Assembly (NCBI RefSeq): GCF_020866845.1
Contig: NZ_CP086594.1
Location: 248,001-312,000, forward strand
Origin: Sphingomonas radiodurans
GTDB taxonomy: Bacteria; Pseudomonadota; Alphaproteobacteria; Sphingomonadales; Sphingomonadaceae
Reading direction: 5' to 3'
Length of the DNA stretch: 64,000 nt
Shown here piece after piece: positions 22,191-31,615 of the stretch. Position 1 is the stretch's first letter. Each line of letters begins with the position of its first letter. The position numbers were made by a program, and so were the translations under genes. Under the pieces are notes generated by a model. It searched no databases, had not been told where the DNA came from, and worked only from the letters and a program-made list of their open reading frames with translations.

Positions 22191-22562
22191 ATGCTTTTCA
22201 CCACCCCGACGCAGTGGCTGGCGCTGGCCGTCGCGCTGATCGCCGGCTGGCTCTTCGGACTGGCGAGCCACCCCGGCGGCCGCAAATGGAAGCAGCGCTA
22301 CGTCGACGAGCGCGATGTCCATGGCCGCAACCGCAAGGATTTCGACGGACGAATCGCCGAGCGCGATGCGCGGATCAAGGAGCTGGAGCGCGACAATGCG
22401 CGGCTGGCGGCGGCGACACCGGTGGCTGCTCCGACCCCAGTGGTAGCGGCAACGCCGGTGGCGACTACGCGGGTTGCCCATGCCGACCATACGGCACGCC
22501 CGGTCTCGACGACGCGCGGGCGCTGGTTCGATTGGAACAATCGCGCCGGAACGGTGCGCTAA
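22191..22562 (+). CDS. Small single-span membrane protein with coiled coil, unknown function
   Basis: 123 residues. An N-terminal membrane segment (QWLALAVALIAGWLFGLASH) is followed by a charged stretch likely to form a coiled coil (RIAERDARIKELERDNARLAA) and then a Pro/Ala/Thr-rich tail. A strong AGGAGG (22179-22184) precedes the ATG at the right distance, supporting a real gene. Not recognised. Same direction as tadC, 82 bases downstream; it might be cotranscribed with the pilus genes. Confidence 0.68.
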   Translation: MLFTTPTQWLALAVALIAGWLFGLASHPGGRKWKQRYVDERDVHGRNRKDFDGRIAERDARIKELERDNARLAAATPVAAPTPVVAATPVATTRVAHADHTARPVSTTRGRWFDWNNRAGTVR

Positions 22563-22589
22563 CGCCTTCGGCCGACGGTAATTACCCCC

Positions 22590-22694
22590 GTCATCCCGGC
22601 CTCGTGCCGGGATCCACTGTGCGGCACGTCCTGAGCTCGAAGCTCGAACGTTGCGCTCGCGGAAGAGTGGATCCCGGCACAAGGCCGGGATGAC
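22590..22694. repeat. Palindromic intergenic repeat, family C
   Basis: Starts GTCATCCCGGCCTCGTGCCG and ends GGATCCCGGCACAAGGCCGG plus GATGAC, so about 25-base inverted arms flank a centre that includes GAGCTCGAAGCTC. Lies between the small membrane protein gene and the convergent 3' end of ppdK, where it could act as a two-way transcription end. Confidence 0.83.
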
Positions 22695-22702
22695 GTATCG
22701 CC

Positions 22703-25396
22703 TTAGCCGCGAGCCTTGAGGGCCGCCTGCGCGGCCGCTAGGCGCGCGATTGGCACGCGGTATGGCGAGGCCGAGACGTAATCGAGGCCGACCGCTTCGC
22801 AGAAGTCGATCGACGCCGGATCGCCGCCATGTTCGCCGCAGATGCCGAGCTTGATATCGGGGCGGGTCGCACGGCCGCGATCAGTGGCGAGCTGGACGAG
22901 TTCGCCGACGCCCTCAACATCGATGCTGACGAACGGGTCCTTCGCGTAGATCCCCTGCTCGACATAGGCGCCGAGGAAGCGCGCGGCGTCGTCTCGGCTG
23001 ACGCCGAGCGTCGTCTGCGTCAGATCGTTGGTGCCGAACGAGAAGAATTCCGCCGCCTCGGCGATCTCGCCCGCGCGCAGTGCGGCGCGGGGTAGCTCGA
23101 TCATCGTGCCGACGAGATATTCGATGGTCGCGCCGCGCTCGGTGAACACCGCCTGCGCAGTGCGATCGACGACTGCCTTCATCAGCTCCAGCTCGCGCTT
23201 GGTCGCGACGAGCGGGATCATCACTTCCGGGATCGGCGCCTCGCCCGACTTCTCCGCGACATCGAGCGCGGCCTCGAAAATCGCGCGCGCCTGCATTTCG
23301 TAGATTTCGGGGTACGTGACGCCAAGGCGGCAGCCGCGATGGCCAAGCATCGGGTTGAACTCGTGCAGCTCGGCGGCGCGGCGCTTGAGCACGTCGATGT
23401 CGATACCGGCGGCACTCGCAACTTCGGCGAACTCAGCTTCCTCGTGCGGCAGGAATTCGTGCAGCGGCGGATCGAGCAGTCGCACGGTGACCGGTAGCCC
23501 GGCCATCACCTCGAAGATCTCGGCGAAGTCGCTGCGCTGCTCGGGCAGGAGCTTGTCGAGCGCCGTGCGCCGCCCGGCCTCGTCCTCCGCCAGGATCATC
23601 TGGCGTACCAGGCTGATCCGCGCGGCGTCGAAGAACATATGCTCGGTACGGCACAACCCGACGCCCTCGGCGCCGAAATCACGTGCGGTGCGGCAATCGA
23701 GCGGGGTCTCGGCATTGGCACGCACCTTGAGGCGGCGGACTTCGTCGGCCCAGACCATCAGCACGCCGAAATCGCCTGCCAGCTCGGGCTGGATCGTCGC
23801 GACTTCGCCCGCCATCACTTCGCCGGTGGTGCCGTCGAGCGTGAGCAGATCGCCCTCGCGTACGTCACGCCCACCAACCCGCGCGATCTTCGCCTTGGCG
23901 TCGATCGACAGCGCACCGGCGCCCGACACGCAGGGCCGGCCCATGCCGCGAGCGACGACCGCGGCGTGGCTCGTCATGCCGCCGCGTGCGGTGAGGATGC
24001 CCTTGGCGGCGTGCATGCCGTGGATGTCCTCAGGCGAGGTTTCGGTGCGCACGAGGATCACCGCCTTGCCGTCCGCCGCCCACTTCTCCGCCGTGTTGGC
24101 GTCGAACACCGCCGCGCCGCTCGCCGCGCCGGGTGACGCGGGCAAGCCCTTGGTGAGCACGTCGCGCGCAGCGTTCGGATCGAGCGTCGGGTGGAGCAGC
24201 TGATCGAGCGCTTGCGGATCGACGCGCGCGATCGCTTCCTCGCGCGTGATCAGGCCATCGTCGGCCATGTCCACTGCGATCTTGAGCGCGGCCTTCGCGG
24301 TGCGCTTGCCCGAGCGCGTCTGGAGCATCCAGAGCTTGCCCTGCTGCACCGTGAATTCGATGTCCTGCATGTCGCGGTAATGCCGCTCGAGCCGGTCGAA
24401 CACCGCGGCGAGCTCGGCATAAGCGGCGGGCATCGCCTCTTCCATGCTGAGCGCCTTGGCGCCGGCCGCCTCGCGCGCCGCCAGCGTCAGATATTGCGGG
24501 GTGCGGATGCCGGCGACAACGTCCTCACCCTGCGCGTTGATCAGGAACTCGCCGTAATAGGCGTTGTGCCCGGTCGAAGGATCGCGCGTGAAAGCAACGC
24601 CGGTCGCGGACGTATCGCCCATATTGCCGAACACCATCGCCTGCACGTTGACCGCGGTGCCCCAGCTGGCGGGAATGTCGTTCAGCCGGCGATAAACTTT
24701 CGCGCGGTCCGACTGCCACGAGCCGAACACCGCGCCGACCGCGCCCCACAGTTGATCATGCACGTCCTGCGGGAACGGCTTGCCCCATTGCTCCTCGACC
24801 AAGCCCTTGAACTCGGCGACTAGCGCCTTGAGGTCATCTGCCGACAATTCGGTATCGAGGTGGAAGCCGCGATCCTCCTTGGCGATCTCGAGCGCTTCTT
24901 CGAACGCGTCGTGATCGAGGCCGAGGACGACATCCGCATACATCTGTACGAAGCGGCGATAGCTGTCCCACGCGAAGCGCTCGTCGCCCGAGGTGTTCGC
25001 GAGGCCTTCGACCGTTTCGTCGTTGAGGCCGAGGTTGAGGACGGTGTCCATCATCCCGGGCATCGACACGCGCGCGCCCGAGCGAACCGAGACGAGCAAC
25101 GGATCGGACGTGTCGCCGAAGTTCTTGCCGGTGACGCCCTCGATATGCGCGAGCCCCTCGGCGACTTCGGCGCGCAGCGATGCGGGGAACGCCTCGCCTT
25201 CCTCGTAATAGCGCGTGCACATCGCGGTGCTGATCGTGAAGCCGGGGGGTACGGGCAGGCCGATCGAGGCCATTTCGGCAAGGTTCGCGCCCTTGCCGCC
25301 GAGCAGGTTGCGATCGCCGCCCCCGCCCTCGGAGGTGCCGCCGCCGAAGCGATAGACGTAGCGATCGTCAGCCTGGGTGTTCGCCGCGGTCGCCAT
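22703..25396 (-). CDS. ppdK: Pyruvate, phosphate dikinase
   Basis: Interconverts pyruvate + ATP + phosphate and PEP + AMP + pyrophosphate. 897 residues with the full three-domain layout. The N-terminal nucleotide-binding domain has FGGGTSEGGGG and NLLGGKGANLAEMASIGLPVPPGF split across residues 18-45. The swivelling phosphohistidine domain has GGMTSHAAVVARGMGRP, His near 475. The C-terminal PEP/pyruvate barrel has a Cys near 853 in LGICGEHGGDPAS. ATG 25396 is preceded by AGGAGA. Lies downstream of glyQ-glyS on the same strand, a conserved neighbourhood in sphingomonads. Confidence 0.97.
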   Translation of the reverse strand: MATAANTQADDRYVYRFGGGTSEGGGGDRNLLGGKGANLAEMASIGLPVPPGFTISTAMCTRYYEEGEAFPASLRAEVAEGLAHIEGVTGKNFGDTSDPLLVSVRSGARVSMPGMMDTVLNLGLNDETVEGLANTSGDERFAWDSYRRFVQMYADVVLGLDHDAFEEALEIAKEDRGFHLDTELSADDLKALVAEFKGLVEEQWGKPFPQDVHDQLWGAVGAVFGSWQSDRAKVYRRLNDIPASWGTAVNVQAMVFGNMGDTSATGVAFTRDPSTGHNAYYGEFLINAQGEDVVAGIRTPQYLTLAAREAAGAKALSMEEAMPAAYAELAAVFDRLERHYRDMQDIEFTVQQGKLWMLQTRSGKRTAKAALKIAVDMADDGLITREEAIARVDPQALDQLLHPTLDPNAARDVLTKGLPASPGAASGAAVFDANTAEKWAADGKAVILVRTETSPEDIHGMHAAKGILTARGGMTSHAAVVARGMGRPCVSGAGALSIDAKAKIARVGGRDVREGDLLTLDGTTGEVMAGEVATIQPELAGDFGVLMVWADEVRRLKVRANAETPLDCRTARDFGAEGVGLCRTEHMFFDAARISLVRQMILAEDEAGRRTALDKLLPEQRSDFAEIFEVMAGLPVTVRLLDPPLHEFLPHEEAEFAEVASAAGIDIDVLKRRAAELHEFNPMLGHRGCRLGVTYPEIYEMQARAIFEAALDVAEKSGEAPIPEVMIPLVATKRELELMKAVVDRTAQAVFTERGATIEYLVGTMIELPRAALRAGEIAEAAEFFSFGTNDLTQTTLGVSRDDAARFLGAYVEQGIYAKDPFVSIDVEGVGELVQLATDRGRATRPDIKLGICGEHGGDPASIDFCEAVGLDYVSASPYRVPIARLAAAQAALKARG

Positions 25397-25499
25397 CGTC
25401 TCGTCTCCTGAACGTTCTTGTGCGATGCAACACACCGAGGTCGAACGGATTGCAAGACCAATCCGATCCATCTGCGCGATGGTATCGCTAACGCGAGCG

Positions 25500-27878
25500 C
25501 TAGCCGTCGATCCGCGAGAAATCCGCGACGGTATGAACCGCATCACGAGCGCGCGCGAGCAATTGCAGGCGCACTGTGCGCTTGGCGGGATCGGGATCGT
25601 TGACGATCACGCTCTCGAAGAAGGCGTCGATCGGCCCGCGCAGCGAGGCTAGCGCGGCCATCGCGGCAGCGAAGTCCTCGCGCGCGACGGCGTCCGCCGC
25701 GGCAGGGGCGGCGACATCGAGCGCTTCGATGAGCGCGGTTTCGGCGGGCGCAAATCCCTCTCCCCCTGTCGGAGAGGGAGGGAGGCGCGAGGGTCCCATG
25801 AAAGTATTACTTTCATGGGCACCCGAAGCGTCGGAAGGGTGAGGGGGAGTGAGGTTCGACACACCAGCCGCGTCCCCCTCACCCTTCCCACTCGCTGGCG
25901 CGAGCGGGCCCCTTCCCTCTCCCACAAGGGGAGAGGGAGAGTCGGTCCAGCCTTCCTTTTTCAGGATGTTCGACGCGCGCTTGTAGCCCGCGAGCAGGTT
26001 CGTGCCGTCCGGCGTGCCGACGAACGCCTGCAACGCTTTCACGCGCGCGAGCAGGCGGACGAAATCGTCTTCATCCGCAAGCACGGCGTCGATCAAATCA
26101 TGTCGCACGCCGACCTCGCGCTGCTGAACCTTCAGGCGATCACCGAAGAATTCAGGAACGGTGTCGAAAACCTTTCGAACCCCTGCGTTGAAGCGATCAA
26201 GGTCGGCCTCTGACATTCCTGGCGAGCATTTTTGATAGGTCAGGCCGTCCATGGTGCGGCCGATTACCTTGGGACTTCGAAAGCGCAGACCATTACGGGT
26301 TACCAGGTCGAGCACACCCAACGCCGCGCGACGAAGCGCAAAGGGATCCTTCGAGCCCGTCGGCGGCAGGCCAGCAAAGAAAAACGCGACAATCGTATCC
26401 AGCTTGTCCGCCAGCGACACTGCCACCGTCACCGGATCAGCGGGCACATCATCGCCCTGCCCGACCGGCTTGTAATGATCGCGGATCGCGGCGGCGACCG
26501 CTGGGTGCTCGCCCTGTGCGGCGGCGTAATAGCCGCCCATCAGGCCTTGCAGCTCGGGGAACTCGCCGACCATGCCGGTGACGAGATCGGCCTTGGCGAG
26601 CCGCGCGGCGCGTTCGGCGAGGTCGGCCAGATCCTCCCCTGCAAGGGGAGGGGGACCGCTCGCCGCAGGCGAGTGGTGGAGGGGGATCGCCGCGGGCGGG
26701 GTCGCTTGTGGAAGCCCCCCACCACCAGCTTCGCTGGTCCCCCTCCCCGTGCCGGGGAGGATCACACCCTCTTCGACCAGCCAGCGGGCTAGCTTCGCGA
26801 CGCGATCGACCTTGTCGGCGACGGTGCCGAGCTTCTCGTGGAAGACGATCTTCTCGAGCTTCTTCGCCTGCTCCTCGAGCGTCACCTTGAGATCGGTTTC
26901 GTAGAAGAAGCGCGCGTCGGACAGGCGGGCGGCGAGGACCTTGCGATTGCCCTCGACGATCATCGCGCCGTCGTCCGACGCTGCGATATTCGCGGTGCAG
27001 ATGAAGGCGTTGGCGAGCTTGCCGTCCGCGTCGCGGCAGACGAAATACTTCTGGTTCACGCGCGCGGTGAGCTGGATTACCTCGGGCGGCACGTCGAGGA
27101 ACGCGGCGTCGAAGCGGCCGAGCAGCGGCACGGGCCATTCGGTGAGGCCGGCGTTCTCGGTGACGAGGCCTTCGTCCTCGACCAGCACGAGCCCGGCCTT
27201 GTTCGCGGCCATCTTCGCGCCGATCGCAATGATCGCGCGGCGCTCGGCCTGATCGACGATGACGTGGCAGGCGCGCAGCTTCTCGACGTAATCGGCGGCC
27301 GAGCCGATCGTGATGATGCCGGGGTGGTGGAAACGGTGGCCGACAGTCGCCGCGCCGCTTTCGACGCCGGCGATCGCGCACGGCACCAGCTGGTCGCCGA
27401 ACAGCGCGATGATCCCTTGCAGCGGGCGGACCCAGCGCAGGCTCTCGGTCGAGATCGACGCATCGCCCCAGCGCATCGACTTGGGCCACGGAAAAGCGCG
27501 GATGATCGCGGGGATCGCCTCCGCGAGCACGTCGGCGGTGGCGCGGCCGGGCTTATCGATCACGGCGTACCAAATGCCGTCACGATCGACGAGCTGGTCC
27601 TGGGTGAGCCCAGTCTTACGCAAGAAGCCGTCGAGCGCCTGCGGCGGAGCCGACGTGCGCGGCCCTTTGGTTTCCTCGCTGACGGCTTGGGTGGCGTCGG
27701 GCAGGTCGCGCGCAATCAGCGCAAGGCGACGCGGCGTGGCGTACGTGACGATCTCGCCCGCAGTGAGGCCCGCCTTGGCGAGTTCGGCCGTGAACAGCCG
27801 CGCGAGATCATCGCGTGCCTTGTCCTGCATGCGAGCCGGAATTTCCTCCGAGCGCAGTTCGAGGAGGAAGTCGGTCAC
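25500..27878 (-). CDS. glyS: Glycine--tRNA ligase beta subunit with two in-frame repeat inserts
   Basis: Beta subunit of tetrameric glycyl-tRNA synthetase. Blocks seen: [18 protein letters not shown] at the start, [37 protein letters not shown], the HD-like [28 protein letters not shown], and the C-terminal anticodon-binding region ending [15 protein letters not shown] 27878 overlaps the glyQ stop (GTGA), so 792 residues; an ATG at 27944 would extend into glyQ. The family norm is near 690. The excess is two low-complexity Pro/Gly-rich segments, residues about 372-416 and 647-708, encoded by palindromic repeats that keep the frame open. Confidence 0.95.
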   Translation of the reverse strand: MTDFLLELRSEEIPARMQDKARDDLARLFTAELAKAGLTAGEIVTYATPRRLALIARDLPDATQAVSEETKGPRTSAPPQALDGFLRKTGLTQDQLVDRDGIWYAVIDKPGRATADVLAEAIPAIIRAFPWPKSMRWGDASISTESLRWVRPLQGIIALFGDQLVPCAIAGVESGAATVGHRFHHPGIITIGSAADYVEKLRACHVIVDQAERRAIIAIGAKMAANKAGLVLVEDEGLVTENAGLTEWPVPLLGRFDAAFLDVPPEVIQLTARVNQKYFVCRDADGKLANAFICTANIAASDDGAMIVEGNRKVLAARLSDARFFYETDLKVTLEEQAKKLEKIVFHEKLGTVADKVDRVAKLARWLVEEGVILPGTGRGTSEAGGGGLPQATPPAAIPLHHSPAASGPPPLAGEDLADLAERAARLAKADLVTGMVGEFPELQGLMGGYYAAAQGEHPAVAAAIRDHYKPVGQGDDVPADPVTVAVSLADKLDTIVAFFFAGLPPTGSKDPFALRRAALGVLDLVTRNGLRFRSPKVIGRTMDGLTYQKCSPGMSEADLDRFNAGVRKVFDTVPEFFGDRLKVQQREVGVRHDLIDAVLADEDDFVRLLARVKALQAFVGTPDGTNLLAGYKRASNILKKEGWTDSPSPLVGEGRGPLAPASGKGEGDAAGVSNLTPPHPSDASGAHESNTFMGPSRLPPSPTGGEGFAPAETALIEALDVAAPAAADAVAREDFAAAMAALASLRGPIDAFFESVIVNDPDPAKRTVRLQLLARARDAVHTVADFSRIDG
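25756..25940. repeat. Palindromic repeat, family B, copy 2, inside glyS
   Basis: 185-base composite in coding sequence. Nested inverted repeats: CCCATGAAAGTA-T-TACTTTCATGGG (25795-25819) and GGAAGGGTGAGGGGGA (25833-25848) matching TCCCCCTCACCCTTCC (25873-25888) perfectly. The segment CCTTCCCACTCGC...GCGGGCCCCTTCC with CTCTCCCACAAGGGGAGAGG matches the intergenic copy at 12778. Encodes GlyS residues about 647-708 without a stop. Confidence 0.9.
26631..26763. repeat. Palindromic repeat, family B, copy 3, inside glyS
   Basis: 133 bases: ATCCTCCCCTGCAAGGGGAG at one end and GTGCCGGGGAGGAT at the other. Its first half, from GAGGGGGACCGCTCGCCGCA to GGCGAGTGGTGGAGGGG, is identical over 37 bases to the intergenic copy at 29801. 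Encodes GlyS residues about 372-416, including the Gly-rich and His/Pro-rich low-complexity stretch. Confidence 0.9.
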
Positions 27879-28786
27879 GCCGCGGTCCAGTTCGGGAAGC
27901 GGGCCTTCCAGCCCTCGGCGTTCGTCTCCATCCATGCCGCGCACGAGCCCTTCGCCAGATCACGCACACGGCCGATGTACGCCTGGCGCTCGGCGACCGA
28001 GATCACGCCGCGCGAATTCAGCAGGTTGAAGATGTGGCTCGCCTCGATCGCCTGCTCGTACGCGGGGATCGGCAGCTTGGCGGCGAGGCAATTCTCGCTC
28101 TCCGCCGCGGCCTTGCGGAACAGGTCGAACAACGTGTCGGTATCGGCGACCTCGAAGTTCCACTTCGACATCTGGCGCTCGTTCTCGAGGAACACGTCGC
28201 CATAGGTCACGCCGGCATCGTTGAACGACAGATCGTACACGCTGTCCTTGTTCTGGATGTACGTCGCCAGCCGCTCGAGCCCATAGGTCAGCTCGCCCGC
28301 GACGGGCTTGCAGTCAAAGCCGCCCATCTGCTGGAAATAGGTGAACTGAGTCACTTCCATGCCGTCGCACCAGACTTCCCAGCCCAGCCCCCAGGCGCCG
28401 AGCGTCGGGCTTTCCCAATCGTCCTCGACGAAGCGGATATCGTGGCGGGTAAAGTCGATGCCGATCGCCGCGAGGCTGCCGAGGTACAGTTCCTGCAGGT
28501 CGGGCGGGCTCGGCTTCAGGATCACCTGATACTGGTAATAATGCTGCAGCCGGTTGGGGTTCTCGCCATAGCGGCCGTCGGTCGGGCGGCGACAGGGCTG
28601 GACGAACGCAGCGTTCCACGGATCGGGGCCGAGCGCACGCAGCGTGGTCGCCGTGTGGAACGTGCCCGCCCCCATGCGCATGTCGTAGGGCTGAAGGATC
28701 AGGCAACCGCGCGCGCTCCAATAGGAATGGAGGCGCAGGATCATGTCCTGGAAGCTCAAGGGCGCATCTGTTGAGGTGGCGTTCAT
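27875..28786 (-). CDS. glyQ: Glycine--tRNA ligase alpha subunit
   Basis: Catalytic alpha subunit of the heterotetrameric glycyl-tRNA synthetase, 303 residues. Diagnostic sequences: [79 protein letters not shown], and [14 protein letters not shown] 28786 ([15 protein letters not shown]) matches the family start; the frame is open 38 codons further upstream but without conserved sequence. Translationally coupled to glyS through GTGA. Confidence 0.97.
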   Translation of the reverse strand: MNATSTDAPLSFQDMILRLHSYWSARGCLILQPYDMRMGAGTFHTATTLRALGPDPWNAAFVQPCRRPTDGRYGENPNRLQHYYQYQVILKPSPPDLQELYLGSLAAIGIDFTRHDIRFVEDDWESPTLGAWGLGWEVWCDGMEVTQFTYFQQMGGFDCKPVAGELTYGLERLATYIQNKDSVYDLSFNDAGVTYGDVFLENERQMSKWNFEVADTDTLFDLFRKAAAESENCLAAKLPIPAYEQAIEASHIFNLLNSRGVISVAERQAYIGRVRDLAKGSCAAWMETNAEGWKARFPNWTAA

Positions 28787-28887
28787 CGCGGGCGCGGCAA
28801 TGGCGGATGGCTCGCCATGAGGCAAGGGCCGGGCTAGGACGGCACCGCCCCGTTGGCGCGCCCCGTTCAGGAAGGTCCGTTTCGCCC

Positions 28888-29784
28888 GTGTTCCGTTCAT
28901 TTGCTTCGATGTTCGCAGGCCTCGGCCTCGCTTTCGCTTTGCCTGCCTGTGCCCAGCCCGCGCCGATGGTGCAGGAAGATGCCGATCCCGCGCTGTGGGT
29001 GGTGCGCGACAAGGACACGACGATCTATCTGTTCGGCACGATCCATGTGCTGAAGCCCGGCCTCACCTGGTTCGACGAGGCGGTGAAGAAGGCGTTCGAT
29101 CGATCGGGCACGCTGGTGCTGGAGATGGTCGAGCCCGATCAGGAAACGCAGCAGCGCGTCGTGATGGCCAAGGCATTCGATGCCGCCGGCCCGTTGCTCG
29201 TCGAGAAATTGCCCGCGGACAAGCGCGCGGCGTTCCTGGCCGCGCTGGAAGAGAACAAGCTGCCGATGGCCTCGTTCGAGCGGATGCAGCCGTGGTTCGC
29301 GGCGATCAGCCTGTCTGTGATGCCGGTGCAGAAGCTGGGCTATGACGCCAAGAACGGGCCCGAGGGCGTCCTGACGCGCGCGGCGAAGGCGCAGAAGAAG
29401 CAGGTGATGGGGCTGGAGACGTTCGAAGGGCAGATGTCGATCTTCGATTCGCTGTCACAGAAAGCGCAGATCGATCTGCTGACCTCGACGGTCGACGAAC
29501 TGCCCGAGGCCGGCGCGACCATGAACCGGATGGTCGAGAATTGGTCGAAGGGCGATCCCGATGGCCTGGCCGAGACGATGAACAAGGACATGAAGGGTTC
29601 GCCGGAGGTGAAGCAGGCGCTGCTGGTGGATCGCAACACGAAATGGGCGGCGTGGATCGCGGAGCGGATGCGGACGCCCGGGCGCGTGTTCATCGCGGTT
29701 GGCGCGGGGCACCTCGCGGGGGCGGACAGCGTTCAGACGAAGCTGGGCAAGTATCGGCTGCGGGCGGTGCGGATCGCGTACTGA
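28888..29784 (+). CDS. TraB/GumN family exported protein
   Basis: 298 residues. Signal peptide [23 protein letters not shown]; the family's two conserved His blocks are present as [13 protein letters not shown] and [11 protein letters not shown], with LEMVEP between. TraB/GumN proteins are related to TIKI-type metalloproteases, but the bacterial function is unsettled. The start is read as GTG 28888, which has GGAAGG about 12 bases upstream; ATG 28909 would still leave a signal peptide. Divergent from glyQ. Confidence 0.87.
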   Translation: MFRSFASMFAGLGLAFALPACAQPAPMVQEDADPALWVVRDKDTTIYLFGTIHVLKPGLTWFDEAVKKAFDRSGTLVLEMVEPDQETQQRVVMAKAFDAAGPLLVEKLPADKRAAFLAALEENKLPMASFERMQPWFAAISLSVMPVQKLGYDAKNGPEGVLTRAAKAQKKQVMGLETFEGQMSIFDSLSQKAQIDLLTSTVDELPEAGATMNRMVENWSKGDPDGLAETMNKDMKGSPEVKQALLVDRNTKWAAWIAERMRTPGRVFIAVGAGHLAGADSVQTKLGKYRLRAVRIAY

Positions 29785-29800
29785 TCCTCTCCGAGCTCAC

Positions 29801-29931
29801 TCCTCCCGGGAACGGGGAGGGGGACCGCTCGCCGCAGGCGAGTGGTGGAGGGGCCGGCCTTGTTGAAGCGTTTCGCCAAGCCAGCCCCTCCACCACGCTT
29901 CGCGTGGTCCCCCTCCCCGTTCCGGGGAGGA
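29801..29931. repeat. Palindromic repeat, family B, copy 4
   Basis: Begins TCCTCCCGGGAACGGGGAGG and ends CCCTCCCCGTTCCGGGGAGG, with inner arms GGTGGAGGGG and CCCCTCCACC. Shares a 37-base identical block with the insert in glyS at 26631. Located 17 bases after the TraB/GumN gene and upstream of rplY. Confidence 0.88.
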
Positions 29932-30050
29932 TTAGGGAGGACTGGAAGGATTGCTAATTACCCCCCTCCCCGCTATGCGCCCGCGCTTCCGGCCATGGTC
30001 ATCCCTGGAGGCGTGGGGCGGAAGAACACACTTACGTTTCGGAGAATGCA

Positions 30051-30752
30051 ATGAGCGACCAATTGACGCTCGCAGCCGAGACGCGTGACCGGGTTGGCAA
30101 GGGAGCCTCCCGGGCGCTGCGTCGTGATGGCCGCGTGCCTGCCGTGATTTACGGCCAAAACAAGAACCCCGCCTCGATCCACCTCGAGGAAAAGGCGCTC
30201 GTGAAGGCGCTGAGCACGGGCCACTTCATGAACACCGTGGTGATGGTCAACGGCGAGCGCACGCTGCCGAAGGACGTTCACTTTCACCCAGTCTCGGATC
30301 GCCCGGTCCATGTCGATTTCCTGCGCATTTCCGCGCACGCGACCGTCACCGTTGCGGTGCCGGTGGTGTTCGTCGACGAGGAAGAGGCGCCTGGCCTGAC
30401 CAAGGGCGGCGTTCTGAACGTCGTGCGCCACGAGCTCGAGCTGATCTGCGATGCGTCGGAAATCCCTTCGGAGATCAAGATCTCGCTCGCCGGCCGTGAC
30501 ATCGGCGATTCGATCCACATCTCGGATGTGACGTTGCCACAGGGTACCGAATCGGCGATCGAGGACCGCGACTTCACGATCGCGACGCTCATCGCGCCGT
30601 CGGCAATGAAGGCCGAAGCGCAGGAGCAGTTCGAGGAAGAGGCCGCGCTGGCGGAAGCTGCATCGGCCGAAGCTGCTGCGGAAGCCGAGGCCGAAGCGGC
30701 CGAGGACGAAGCCGCTGCCGAGGGCGACGACGAGGAAAAGACCGGCGAGTAA
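30051..30752 (+). CDS. rplY: 50S ribosomal protein L25 (general stress CTC form)
   Basis: 5S rRNA-binding ribosomal protein, long form, 233 residues. N-terminal L25 domain, residues 1-95 ([42 protein letters not shown]), then the TL5/CTC beta domain ([34 protein letters not shown]). It ends in an Ala/Glu-rich acidic tail from about residue 190, normal in alphaproteobacteria. Followed by a rho-independent terminator, a repeat and pth, its usual partner. Confidence 0.96.
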   Translation: MSDQLTLAAETRDRVGKGASRALRRDGRVPAVIYGQNKNPASIHLEEKALVKALSTGHFMNTVVMVNGERTLPKDVHFHPVSDRPVHVDFLRISAHATVTVAVPVVFVDEEEAPGLTKGGVLNVVRHELELICDASEIPSEIKISLAGRDIGDSIHISDVTLPQGTESAIEDRDFTIATLIAPSAMKAEAQEQFEEEAALAEAASAEAAAEAEAEAAEDEAAAEGDDEEKTGE

Positions 30753-30787
30753 TCGCATCGGCCACCGCTTCTTGCGGTGTTACGACG

Positions 30788-30826
30788 CGGGCGGGTGGCG
30801 GCAACGCCCCCGCCCGTTTTCGTTTT
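30788..30826 (+). terminator. Rho-independent terminator after rplY
   Basis: CGGGCGG pairs with CCGCCCG and the inner GGCG with CGCC around a GCAA loop, followed by TTTTCGTTTT. It begins 36 bases after the rplY stop. Confidence 0.8.
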
Positions 30827-30845
30827 CGGTGTATTTCGCCCCTCC

Positions 30846-30962
30846 CCGTTCGTGCTGAGGAGGCATTGAGCTTGTCGAAATGCCGTCTCGAAGCACATGC
30901 CACGGGGCGAACCCTTCGAGACGGCACTTCGCCGTTGGCTCAGCACCTCCTCAGGGCGAACG
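30846..30962. repeat. Palindromic intergenic repeat, family A, copy 2 (variant)
   Basis: Arms CCGTTCGTGCTGAGGAGG and CCTCCTCAGGGCGAACGG are imperfect inverted copies, with a second nested pair ATGCCGTCTCGAAG / CTTCGAGACGGCA. Longer and more diverged than the other family A copies. Lies between the rplY terminator and pth. Confidence 0.8.
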
Positions 30963-30984
30963 GGCGACTATCAGGAGACATAAC

Positions 30985-31554
30985 GTGCAGCTGTGGGTCG
31001 GCCTGGGCAATCCGGGGCCTGAATATGCAATGCACCGGCACAATGTCGGCTTCATGGCGGTCGATGCGATCGCCGAGGTGCATGATTTCGGCGCCACCGC
31101 GAAGAAGTTCCAGGGCTGGGTGCGCGAGGGGCGGCTCGGTTCGGACAAGGTGCTGCTGTTGAAGCCGGCGACCTTCATGAACGAAAGCGGCCGGAGCGTC
31201 GCCGAGGCGTTGCGTTTCTACAAGCTTGGCGTCGAGGCGCTGACGGTGTTCCACGACGAGCTCGATCTGGCCCCGATGAAGGTGAAGGTCCGTGTCGGCG
31301 GCGGGCTGGCGGGGCATAACGGGTTGCGGTCGATCGACCAGCATCTCGGGCCGGAGTTTCGCCGCGTGCGGATCGGGATCGGGCATCCGGGGCACAAGGA
31401 CCGCGTGACCGGGCACGTGCTCGGCAATTACCACAAGACCGAGATCGAGGCATTGAGCGACCTGCTGGGCGCGCTGGCAGCGGAAGCGGCGACGCTCGCG
31501 GCGGCGGACGACGTGCGGTTCATGAACGATGTGGCGTTGCGGTTGCAGGATTGA
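30985..31554 (+). CDS. pth: Peptidyl-tRNA hydrolase
   Basis: Recycles peptidyl-tRNA dropped by ribosomes. 189 residues, normal length. Catalytic His19 in EYAMHRHNVGFM, Asn in LLKPATFMNESG and Asp in VFHDELDLAP; GGGLAGHNGLRSI is the substrate-binding block. Start GTG 30985 (VQLWVGLGNPGPEY) has AGGAG at the correct distance. Confidence 0.96.
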   Translation: MQLWVGLGNPGPEYAMHRHNVGFMAVDAIAEVHDFGATAKKFQGWVREGRLGSDKVLLLKPATFMNESGRSVAEALRFYKLGVEALTVFHDELDLAPMKVKVRVGGGLAGHNGLRSIDQHLGPEFRRVRIGIGHPGHKDRVTGHVLGNYHKTEIEALSDLLGALAAEAATLAAADDVRFMNDVALRLQD

Positions 31555-31615
31555 CCGTACGGGGTGAGGCCACTCCCCTTCCCCATCCGCTCACCTCACA
31601 CTATCGCCCACTCAA

